From positions 1-12,160 of the forward strand of contig JANQLI010000376.1 of the NCBI GenBank assembly GCA_028280675.1: 12,160 bases of DNA, given 5' to 3'. Below, piece after piece: positions 1-6,363 of the stretch (position 1 is its first letter; each line of letters opens with the position of its first letter). The position numbers and the translations under genes were made by a program. The notes under the pieces were generated by a model, which searched no databases, was not told the DNA's origin, and worked only from the letters and a program-made list of their open reading frames with translations. This DNA is from Alphaproteobacteria bacterium (lineage in GTDB: Bacteria; Pseudomonadota; Alphaproteobacteria; SMXP01).

Positions 1-680
1 TTAAAGCGTTAGAAAAGCGCCTTGGTTATCATTTCAAAAACGCGGCCCTTATCGAACGGGCCTTGACCCATAGCAGCGCCACATCGCGCGATGGTATTGA
101 CGATTATGAACGTCTTGAATTCCTCGGGGACCGCGTCCTTGCCTTACTGACAGCCGAAGCGCTCTATGCGGCCTATCCGAACGTGGATGAGGGGGGATTA
201 GCGACACGGTTAAATGCGCTGGTCCGCCGTGAAACATGTACCAGTGTGGCGCAGTCCATAGGGCTATCGGAGTTTATTATCATGTCGGATACGGATCACC
301 GAACTGGTGGGCCGAGCAATCAATCCATACTTGCCGATGTGTGTGAATCTGTGCTTGGCGCGATTTATCTCGATGGTGGCCTTGAGGCGAGCCGGTCATT
401 CTATGCGGCGCATTGGATGGACCGATTGGATGACTTGCATATCACACCAAGGGATGCCAAATCCGCTCTCCAGGAATGGGCGCAAGGTCAAGGGTATCCC
501 TTGCCGCTCTATAAAATGATTGGCCGCCAAGGTCCGGATCACGCCCCCCATTTTCAGATGGAAGTTATGGTCACAGGACTTACGCCTTGCCAGGGTGAGG
601 GGCCTAGTAAAAGGCTGGCTGAACAGGATGCTGCGACAAACTTTCTCCGCCGTGAAGGGGAATGGGAGGATGACACATGA
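1..680 (+). CDS. rnc: Ribonuclease III, 5' end cut by window edge
   Basis: RNase III cleaves double-stranded RNA, for example in rRNA precursor processing and mRNA turnover, and acts as a homodimer in the cytoplasm. The reading frame is open from base 3 and gives 225 visible residues before the TGA stop. The frame opens with the family's N-terminal ALEKRLGYHF segment, so only a short N-terminal piece (probably about 10-20 residues) is missing. The signature ERLEFLGDRVL is at visible residues 36-46. The expected metal-binding residues are present: E39, D43, E63, and D112 with E115 in ADVCESVLGAIYLDGG. A double-stranded RNA-binding domain covers about 151-217 and ends in PSKRLAEQDAA. A TTG at 63 is not the real start, because the family-conserved sequence continues upstream of it. 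The gene overlaps era by 4 bases (ATGA), which suggests translational coupling. Nothing looks broken. Confidence 0.97.
   Translation, partial: KALEKRLGYHFKNAALIERALTHSSATSRDGIDDYERLEFLGDRVLALLTAEALYAAYPNVDEGGLATRLNALVRRETCTSVAQSIGLSEFIIMSDTDHRTGGPSNQSILADVCESVLGAIYLDGGLEASRSFYAAHWMDRLDDLHITPRDAKSALQEWAQGQGYPLPLYKMIGRQGPDHAPHFQMEVMVTGLTPCQGEGPSKRLAEQDAATNFLRREGEWEDDT
664..670 (+). promoter_or_regulatory. Ribosome binding site for era
   Basis: GGGAGGA lies inside the end of rnc, 6 bases before the ATG at 677. It supports this start and the 4-base ATGA overlap. Confidence 0.7.
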
Positions 681-1627
681 CGCCAGCCGCTGAGGATATG
701 CGGTGCGGATTTGTGGCTGTGATCGGTGCGCCCAACGCAGGTAAATCGACTCTCGTCAATGCTCTTGTCGGCGCTAAGGTGTCTATTGTCACCCATAAGG
801 TGCAAACCACACGGGCGCGTATCCGCGGTGTTGCGCTTTTTGGCGATACGCAAGCTGTTCTTGTCGATACACCGGGCATCTTTAAACCGCGGCGGCGTCT
901 TGATGAAGCCATGGTCGATGCCGCTTGGGGGGGCGCAGCGGATGCGGATCTTATTCTACTGCTTGTGGATTCTGAACTTTATTATGAAGCCAAACATGGC
1001 AAGGAACCGTCCAGTAAGGCGCTTGTCTCTGCAGAAGACACAGACCGTATCATTGCCAATCTCAAAAAAACCCAACGCAAAGTCATTTTGGCTCTCAATA
1101 AAATTGATAACTTGCCGCGCGAAAGTCTTCTTGCATTAACATCCACGCTTACGGAACATGATGTCTTCTCAGACGTGTTTATGATTTCAGCGCTGAAAGG
1201 AGATGGTCTCAATGATTTGAAAGACTATCTTGCCGCGCAATTACCGCAAGGACCGTGGCTTTATCCTGAAGATCAAATTGCCGATTTACCAATGCGTATG
1301 CTCGCGGCGGAAATCACCCGTGAAAAGCTGACTCTGAGATTACATCAAGAACTCCCCTACGCCTCGACTGTGGAAACCGAATTGTGGGAAGAGAAGAAGG
1401 ACGGCAGTGTCCGCATCGAGCAAGTGATCTATGTCGAACGTGACAGTCAAAAAGCCATTGTGCTTGGCAAAGGGGGCCGCACGATCAAAGACATCGGCCA
1501 ACAGGCCCGCAAAGAGATGGAAGAGAACTTTGGCCGGAAGGTGCATCTTTTTCTCTTTGCCAAAGTTCGCGAGCGTTGGTCGCAAGACCCTGAACGCTAC
1601 CGTGAGATGGGCCTGGATTTTAAGTGA
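677..1627 (+). CDS. era: GTPase Era
   Basis: Era is an essential Ras-like GTPase that binds the 3' end of 16S rRNA and helps mature the 30S subunit. The 316-residue protein has every GTPase motif: G1 GAPNAGKST at 18-25, the G2 threonines at 44-45 (QTTRARIRG), G3 DTPG at 64-67, G4 NKID at 141-144 and G5 SALKG at 171-175. A C-terminal KH RNA-binding domain carries GKGG at 264-267. The length is slightly above the roughly 300 residues usual for Era. The extra residues seem to lie at about 101-124, between G3 and G4, in a polar stretch containing YYEAKHGKEP. The ATG at 677 lies inside the rnc stop region and has a good Shine-Dalgarno sequence (GGGAGGA, 664-670) 6 bases upstream. Co-transcription with rnc is very likely, and this pairing is widespread in bacteria. 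Confidence 0.97.
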   Translation: MTPAAEDMRCGFVAVIGAPNAGKSTLVNALVGAKVSIVTHKVQTTRARIRGVALFGDTQAVLVDTPGIFKPRRRLDEAMVDAAWGGAADADLILLLVDSELYYEAKHGKEPSSKALVSAEDTDRIIANLKKTQRKVILALNKIDNLPRESLLALTSTLTEHDVFSDVFMISALKGDGLNDLKDYLAAQLPQGPWLYPEDQIADLPMRMLAAEITREKLTLRLHQELPYASTVETELWEEKKDGSVRIEQVIYVERDSQKAIVLGKGGRTIKDIGQQARKEMEENFGRKVHLFLFAKVRERWSQDPERYREMGLDFK

Positions 1628-1675
1628 CGCTCGTCAGCCCGTGGCTTGATAAGGGGATATAATCGTGACCCACTA

Positions 1676-1759
1676 TGTCATCTTCGGACTTGTTCCGAAG
1701 ATCCATCCTTATCTGAGAATTCATCTTTCTGGATCCTCGCAACAAGTGCGAGGATGACA
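1676..1759. repeat. REPIN-like inverted pair of hairpins between era and recO
   Basis: This 84-base element has perfect 7-base ends (TGTCATC and GATGACA). It consists of two 31-base palindromic units in inverted orientation, 1676-1706 and 1729-1759, separated by 22 bases. The first unit has a perfect 9-bp stem (ATCTTCGGA at 1680-1688, TCCGAAGAT at 1694-1702) with loop CTTGT. The second has a perfect 9-bp stem (ATCCTCGCA at 1733-1741, TGCGAGGAT at 1747-1755) with loop ACAAG, the reverse complement of the first loop. After inversion the units match at 26 of 31 positions, and four of the five differences form two compensatory pairs. No T-run follows, so this does not look like a simple intrinsic terminator. 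Similar short palindromes are common between genes in alphaproteobacteria. Calling it REPIN-like is inference from its architecture, since other genomic copies cannot be seen here. Confidence 0.85.
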
Positions 1760-1785
1760 ATGTAAGAATCGGCTATGCCTTCTCT

Positions 1786-1792
1786 AAAGGAG
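1786..1792 (+). promoter_or_regulatory. Ribosome binding site for recO
   Basis: AAAGGAG lies 10 bases before the ATG at 1803. It supports that start, although the gene sits behind a repeat element rather than directly behind era. Confidence 0.65.
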
Positions 1793-1802
1793 CGGTTCTG
1801 CT

Positions 1803-2540
1803 ATGGAATGGCATGACGAAGGGTTTGTGGTGGCGGTCAGGCGGCATGGCGAGAGTTCGGCTATTGTTGATCTGCTGACCCGTGACCAGGGCCGTCATGC
1901 AGGCCTTGTGCGCGGTGGCATGAGTAAAAAATGGCGCGGTGTCTTACAGCCTGGCTCCCGCATGCAAGCGCAATGGCGGGCGCGTCTGGCGGAACATCTT
2001 GGCTCCTACACACTTGAACCGGTGCATACGTATTTTACCGATGTCCTCGATGATGCGTTGGCGCTTGATGCGCTCAATGCGATTTGCGCGCTGGTAGTGG
2101 TCTCTCTGCCGGAACGCGAACCGCATCCCTCTATCTTTGATGCTATGGACGTGTTTCTAGAGTCTTTATCCGACTCGCATCTCTGGCCAAGCGTGATGGT
2201 GCGTTGGGAGCTCGGACTGTTACAAGAACTCGGCTTTCGCCTTGACCTGTCCGCATGCGCTGCGACAGGAACGACGGAAAACCTTGCTTACGTCTCGCCG
2301 CGTACCGGAAGGGCCGTGTCGCGTGAAGCCGCGGGGCCCTATAAGGAGCGGCTTTTGCCTTTGCCGGGCTTTTTGATTGGCGCGAATGGTGAGGATGTGC
2401 TGCCGCTTGATATTTTCAATGGCATGCGTCTAACGGGCTATTTTCTGGATCGCTGGGTGCTGCAACCGCATGGCCAAAAACTCCCGGAATCCCGTGGACG
2501 CTTAATGGACCGGCTTGGCCGTGCAGAGGCTGGGGAATAA
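1803..2540 (+). CDS. recO: DNA repair protein RecO
   Basis: RecO works with RecF and RecR to load RecA onto SSB-coated single-stranded DNA in gap repair. The 245-residue protein has the family's N-terminal OB-fold start (MEWHDEGFVVAVRRHGESSA, then LLTRDQGRHAGLVRGG). It then has an alpha-helical middle and the WELGLLQELGFRLDLSAC segment at about 135-152. Where many RecO proteins carry a four-cysteine zinc site, only one cysteine (C152, in ACAATG) remains, so zinc binding is unlikely; as I recall this is normal for alphaproteobacterial RecO. The length is usual for the family. The start is supported by a strong Shine-Dalgarno sequence. It lies 175 bases after era, with the hairpin repeat between them, and 84 bases before parC. 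Confidence 0.95.
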   Translation: MEWHDEGFVVAVRRHGESSAIVDLLTRDQGRHAGLVRGGMSKKWRGVLQPGSRMQAQWRARLAEHLGSYTLEPVHTYFTDVLDDALALDALNAICALVVVSLPEREPHPSIFDAMDVFLESLSDSHLWPSVMVRWELGLLQELGFRLDLSACAATGTTENLAYVSPRTGRAVSREAAGPYKERLLPLPGFLIGANGEDVLPLDIFNGMRLTGYFLDRWVLQPHGQKLPESRGRLMDRLGRAEAGE

Positions 2541-2624
2541 GTACCAAAATCCGCCGAATCTCTTTAATGTTGGCGAATCTTGTCGGCTCCTCGCTGAACC
2601 CTTCTGTATGGATAATGCGTATTT

Positions 2625-4847
2625 ATGACCACCATCGTTGACGACAACATTATTGATGAACAGCTTTCGGATGCTTTGGCTGAGCGCTATTTGGCTTATG
2701 CGCTTTCGACCATCACTAATCGCGCTTTGCCGGATGTGCGGGATGGCTTGAAGCCGGTTCATCGCCGTCTGCTTTATGCTATGCGGCAGCTCAAGCTTGA
2801 CCCTAATGCGAGTTTTAAGAAATCGGCGCGTGTAGTGGGGGATGTCATTGGCCGTTTCCACCCCCATGGTGATCAGTCAATTTATGATGCTTTGGTGCGA
2901 CTCGCGCAGGACTTTGCCGTGCGTTATCCGCTTGTCGATGGGCAAGGCAATTTCGGCAATGTGGATGGCGATAACGCGGCCGCCATGCGTTACACCGAAG
3001 CGCGTCTGACGGACCACGCAAAGGCTCTCCTCGAAGGGATTGACCTTGATACGGTCGATTTTCGGGAAACGTATGATGGCGAGGAAACTGAGCCCGCGGT
3101 GCTGCCTGCAGGCTTCCCCAATCTTCTTGCCAATGGTGCGACGGGAATTGCAGTTGGCATGGCGACCAGTATTCCACCGCATAATATCGGGGAAATCTGC
3201 GCCGCGCTGTTGCACATGATCAAATACCCAAATGCGCGCACGGCGAAATTGCTGAGCTTTATGCCAGGGCCCGATCTGCCAACAGGTGGGGTGATTGTCG
3301 ATGATCACGAAACGATCCTGAAGTCCTATGATACGGGCAAAGGGGGATTCCGTGTGCGCGCCAAATGGCACAAGGAAGACGGCGCGCGTGGGTCGTACAA
3401 CGTCATTGTCACCGAAATTCCCTATCAAGTGCAAAAGTCCAAGTTGATTGAACGCATTGCCGAGTTGATCAACACCAAGAAAGCAGGCTTGCTCGCCGAT
3501 ATACGTGATGAGTCAGCCGAGGATATTCGCATTGTCCTTGAGCCCAAGGCCCGCACGGTTGAACCTGAACTGCTTATGGAAAGCCTTTTTAAGCTGACAG
3601 AGCTTGAGAGCCGTGTTTCGTTGAACATGAATGTTCTTGATGCGGAAGGCATCCCTGGCGTGATGAATTTGCCGGAAGTGCTGTGGGCCTTTCTTGAGCA
3701 TCGTCAAGAGGTTCTCGTTCGTCGTTCAACATATCGTTTAGGTAAAATCAATCATCGCCTTGAAGTGCTTGATGGCTATCTCATCGCCTATTTGAATCTC
3801 GACAAGGTGATCAAAATCATCCGTACGGAAGATGAACCGAAGCCGAAGCTGATGAAAACGTTCAAGCTTTCAGACGTCCAGGCCGAAGCCATCCTCAACA
3901 TGCGCTTACGGTCTTTGCGCAAGCTCGAAGAGATGGAGATCAAAACTGAGAACACCAACCTCAAGCAAGAGAAACGTGAACTGAATGCGCTTCTCAAATC
4001 TGAGGACAAGCAATGGACAGCCATTGCCAATGAGGTCAAAGACATCAAGGTCCGCTTTGGCGACAAAGATGAGATTGGCAAACGCCGCACGCAATTTGCC
4101 GAGGCCCCTGAACTGGACATTGATCCGGACGAAATCCTCACGGTCAAAGAGCCGATCACGGTGATTTGCTCTGAAAAGGGATGGATCCGCGCCATGAAAG
4201 GCCACATGGACTCCATCACAGATGTGAAATACAAAGAAGGTGACCGCGAACGCTTTTCCTTTCATGCAGAAACAACAGACAAGCTGATCATGTTTGCCAC
4301 CAATGGGCGCTTTTATACACTGGATGCGGATAAGCTTCCGGGCGGGCGCGGTCATGGCGAGCCGGTGCGGCTCATGGTCGATATGGGCAATGATCAGGAT
4401 GTGGTGGCGTTGTTCAAGTATGACCCTGAGCGCACACTTCTCGTTGCAGCCTCCAGTGGGCACGGCTTCATGGTCGGTGAACAAGATGTCATCGCCAATA
4501 CCCGCAAAGGCAAACAAATTCTCAATGTCAAAGGCGACGTGGAAGCCCAAGCTTGTGCTATGGTTGCGGGCGACACTGTCGCTGTCATAGGCGAGAACCG
4601 TAAAATGTTGCTCTTCCCGCTTGACGAGGTGCCACAGATGGCCCGCGGGAAGGGGGTCGTCTTGCAACGGTATAAAGATGGCGGCCTTAAAGATGTCGCC
4701 GTCTTCACCTATGATGAAGGCTTAACCGTAGGCGGTGCACGATCGCGCACCTTTGAAAAGCGTGAAATCAAAGATTGGCTCGGCAAACGGGGGCAAGCAG
4801 GGCGATTGCCTCCAAAAGGTTTTCCGCGGTCGAATAAGTTTAGCTGA
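2625..4847 (+). CDS. parC: DNA topoisomerase IV subunit A
   Basis: ParC is the DNA-breaking subunit of topoisomerase IV. With ParE it unlinks daughter chromosomes and relaxes supercoils. The 740-residue protein opens with the type IIA core (YLAYALSTITNRALPDVRDG at 22-41). The catalytic tyrosine is Y123 in AAMRYTEARL, and the quinolone-determining helix HPHGDQSIYDALVR starts at residue 79. A coiled-coil-like segment rich in K and E lies at about 425-470, and a degenerate pinwheel C-terminal domain runs from about 500 to 715, with TRKGKQ near 625. ParC rather than GyrA is supported by the length, the degenerate GyrA-box region and the C-terminal GQAGRLPPKGFPRSNKF typical of alphaproteobacterial ParC. 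The residue matching E. coli ParC S80 is Q84. The Shine-Dalgarno sequence before ATG 2625 is weak. The downstream GNAT gene starts only 5 bases after the stop. Confidence 0.96.
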   Translation: MTTIVDDNIIDEQLSDALAERYLAYALSTITNRALPDVRDGLKPVHRRLLYAMRQLKLDPNASFKKSARVVGDVIGRFHPHGDQSIYDALVRLAQDFAVRYPLVDGQGNFGNVDGDNAAAMRYTEARLTDHAKALLEGIDLDTVDFRETYDGEETEPAVLPAGFPNLLANGATGIAVGMATSIPPHNIGEICAALLHMIKYPNARTAKLLSFMPGPDLPTGGVIVDDHETILKSYDTGKGGFRVRAKWHKEDGARGSYNVIVTEIPYQVQKSKLIERIAELINTKKAGLLADIRDESAEDIRIVLEPKARTVEPELLMESLFKLTELESRVSLNMNVLDAEGIPGVMNLPEVLWAFLEHRQEVLVRRSTYRLGKINHRLEVLDGYLIAYLNLDKVIKIIRTEDEPKPKLMKTFKLSDVQAEAILNMRLRSLRKLEEMEIKTENTNLKQEKRELNALLKSEDKQWTAIANEVKDIKVRFGDKDEIGKRRTQFAEAPELDIDPDEILTVKEPITVICSEKGWIRAMKGHMDSITDVKYKEGDRERFSFHAETTDKLIMFATNGRFYTLDADKLPGGRGHGEPVRLMVDMGNDQDVVALFKYDPERTLLVAASSGHGFMVGEQDVIANTRKGKQILNVKGDVEAQACAMVAGDTVAVIGENRKMLLFPLDEVPQMARGKGVVLQRYKDGGLKDVAVFTYDEGLTVGGARSRTFEKREIKDWLGKRGQAGRLPPKGFPRSNKFS

Positions 4848-4852
4848 TCCTC

Positions 4853-5413
4853 ATGCCATTTGAGCTGCATACGGAACGTCTGATCATCCGATCATGGCGC
4901 GCCGAAGATGCTGCACCTTTTGCCGCGTTGAACGCTGATCCGCAAGTGATGGCATTTTTTCCGAAAACTTTGAGCCGTAAAGAAAGTGATGACTGGATTG
5001 CCATGGCAAATGCCCATGAAAAAGAGCATGGCATGACATTTTGGGCGCTTGAGCGGAAAGAGGATCATGCTTTGATCGGTATGACAGGTCTTGCGTGTAT
5101 GACGATTGAGGGATTTGACAGGACGGATGTGGAGGTCGGTTGGCGTTTAGCCTTTGAGCATTGGGGGCAGGGATTTGTCACAGAGGCTGCAAAAGCATGT
5201 ATGAAATGGGGATTTGAACAAAAGGGTCTTCCCGAGATCATCGCGATGACTGTCCCAGCGAATCAACGTTCCCGCGCTGTGATGGAACGCCTGAGTATGA
5301 CACACAACGCATCTGATGATTTTGATCATCCTAAATTACCAGATGGCCATCCACTGCAGCGGCATGTATTGTATAGGCTGAAGAGAAAAGAGTGGGAGAA
5401 GAACGCGGTATGA
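4853..5413 (+). CDS. GNAT family N-acetyltransferase, RimJ/RimL type
   Basis: This 186-residue protein belongs to the acetyl-CoA-dependent N-acetyltransferases of the RimJ/RimL (Acetyltransf_3) branch. The N-terminus, ELHTERLIIRSWRAEDAAPF, is the family's beta1-alpha1 opening. VGWRLAFEHWGQGFVTEAA at about 95-113 holds the pyrophosphate-binding loop (WGQGFVTEA). TVPANQRSRAVMERLSM at about 133-149 matches the motif containing the conserved N and the MERLGM-like helix, here ending in SM. Members acetylate protein N-termini, amino acids, antibiotics or other small amines, and nothing here identifies the substrate. The start lies 5 bases after the parC stop without a clear Shine-Dalgarno sequence, so translation probably depends on coupling to parC. 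The first bases of a hairpin repeat overlap its stop codon. Confidence 0.9.
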   Translation: MPFELHTERLIIRSWRAEDAAPFAALNADPQVMAFFPKTLSRKESDDWIAMANAHEKEHGMTFWALERKEDHALIGMTGLACMTIEGFDRTDVEVGWRLAFEHWGQGFVTEAAKACMKWGFEQKGLPEIIAMTVPANQRSRAVMERLSMTHNASDDFDHPKLPDGHPLQRHVLYRLKRKEWEKNAV

Positions 5414-5571
5414 CCTCCCCCTTGATGGGGGAGGTCGTCTGCCGAAGCTTAAGCGAAGGCGGGCGGGTGGTGGTGGTGAAGATAGAATGATTGTTTCACC
5501 CCCATCCAGCTTCGTCTAACATCGACAATGTCGATGAAGACTTCGCATCCTTCCCCCGTCAAGGGGGAAGT
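5412..5571. repeat. Foldback intergenic repeat of paired hairpins
   Basis: This element of about 160 bases has mutually inverted ends. The left hairpin is a perfect 10-bp stem (GACCTCCCCC at 5412-5421, GGGGGAGGTC at 5427-5436) with loop TTGAT. The right hairpin is a perfect 8-bp stem (CTTCCCCC at 5550-5557, GGGGGAAG at 5563-5570) with loop GTCAA. A third hairpin, CATCGAC-AAT-GTCGATG, lies between them at 5520-5536. The inner arms CGAAGCT...GGTGAA (from 5443) and TTCACC...AGCTTCG (5495-5514) are also partly complementary, so the whole element can fold back. The end hairpins differ by one compensatory C-G to T-A pair and one loop base. It has the look of the abundant intergenic repeats of alphaproteobacteria. 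It begins on the GNAT stop codon and ends just before the next gene's ribosome binding site. Confidence 0.85.
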
Positions 5572-5577
5572 GAAAAT

Positions 5578-5582
5578 GGGAG
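5578..5582 (+). promoter_or_regulatory. Ribosome binding site deciding the start at 5593
   Basis: GGGAG lies 10 bases before ATG 5593, immediately after the repeat element. It favours the 256-residue protein over the longer version that would begin inside the repeat. Confidence 0.5.
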
Positions 5583-5592
5583 CGAATGTATA

Positions 5593-6363
5593 ATGACCAA
5601 TCGCACAAAGACTATCCTGCAAGGCGTTATCATCGGTGAAGTTTTCTTTGTTGGACTGGTGCTCTTTGCCGTTTTAACCTCGGATTATAATGTCAGCAGC
5701 ACACCATCATTTATGTGGTTTCCGATCCTCGTGCTTCCTATCATTTTTGGTTTGGTATGGTTTGTGGATCAAAAGTGGGACATTGGCCTGCGCACCCCGG
5801 TCAATAAACCGCTCATGCCGATTATTGGCTTTGCCATCTTTTCGATGATTGCGACCCGTGCGGTTCTGATATTGGAAGGGGCCTTTCATGGTGTTGTGCG
5901 TGAATTTTATATGGCGCCGGATGGACTTGGACCATACGCTGCGTTATTCTATTGGATCGGCATTACGATTGCGATGTCCACTCTCTCTGAGAGCGGTTAT
6001 CGCGGCATTATGCAAAGTAAATTGATGTCCGTGTTAGGACTCTGGCCGGCGATTGCAATCGTTACCTTTATGAATCTGATCTCCCATCGGTTTGATGGAT
6101 TGTTGGAGCGCACAGTAGGCCTCATCACAATCCTCACCGCGTGGGGCTATTTACGGCATATGAGCGGGTCTTTGATGGTCACAATCATCACCCATATTCT
6201 CACGATCTTTGCCTGGGACCTCTTTGTTGGGTTTATGAGTGAGCCTGGAGGGGGTTGGGATCTAGGTGTGATGACTGGAGCTGAGCTAGGCATAACGGCT
6301 GCTATTGGTGTTGTGACATTCGGTATCGCGGTATATTTCGCGAAGATGATGAAGGCTCAGTAG
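5593..6363 (+). CDS. Multi-spanning membrane protein, CPBP (CAAX protease-like) family candidate
   Basis: This 256-residue protein is highly hydrophobic, with about seven likely membrane segments (for example 10-29, 42-57, 75-94, 117-131, 150-165, 175-188 and 232-249). Its C-terminal half resembles the CPBP/Abi family: SESGYRGIM at 132-140 where the motif EExxxR is expected, NLISH ending in H165, and YLRHMSGSLMVTIITHIL with H201. The fit is imperfect: the first glutamate of motif 1 is S132 (E133 and R137 remain), and the usual H-x-x-x-N motif is not seen after H201. It may therefore be a catalytically altered member. The ATG at 5593 is preferred, with GGGAG at 5578-5582. An in-frame TTG at 5491 would add 34 residues translated from the hairpin repeat and is unlikely. 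The 3' end overlaps convergent dctM by 7 bases. Confidence 0.6.
   Translation: MTNRTKTILQGVIIGEVFFVGLVLFAVLTSDYNVSSTPSFMWFPILVLPIIFGLVWFVDQKWDIGLRTPVNKPLMPIIGFAIFSMIATRAVLILEGAFHGVVREFYMAPDGLGPYAALFYWIGITIAMSTLSESGYRGIMQSKLMSVLGLWPAIAIVTFMNLISHRFDGLLERTVGLITILTAWGYLRHMSGSLMVTIITHILTIFAWDLFVGFMSEPGGGWDLGVMTGAELGITAAIGVVTFGIAVYFAKMMKAQ

Noticed and set aside
63..65. TTG at 63 as the start of rnc
   Set aside because: The conserved RNase III N-terminal helix (ALEKRLGYHF) is encoded upstream in the same frame, so the gene begins before the window.
2608..2628. A six-codon ORF (MDNAYL) whose stop overlaps the parC start codon, as a possible leader peptide
   Set aside because: It has no ribosome binding site of its own, and ORFs this short occur often by chance. 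Only the ATGA overlap is suggestive.
2877..3434. A 185-codon antisense open frame within parC
   Set aside because: Its translation is a shadow with no family resemblance, opposite highly conserved ParC sequence that includes the active-site region.
3906..4667. A 253-codon open frame antisense to parC on the minus strand
   Set aside because: It lies wholly within parC, has no recognisable domain or ribosome binding site, and the ParC frame fully explains the codon pattern.
5412..5436. GC-rich hairpin at the GNAT stop codon as an intrinsic terminator
   Set aside because: The stem is strong but is followed by GTCTGCC rather than a T-run, and it is half of an inverted repeat pair. It may slow transcription, but a classical terminator is not supported.
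5491..5592. A longer version of the CPBP-like gene starting at a TTG at 5491
   Set aside because: The additional 34 residues would be read from the hairpin repeat, lack membrane-protein character, and have no Shine-Dalgarno sequence. The ATG at 5593 has one.
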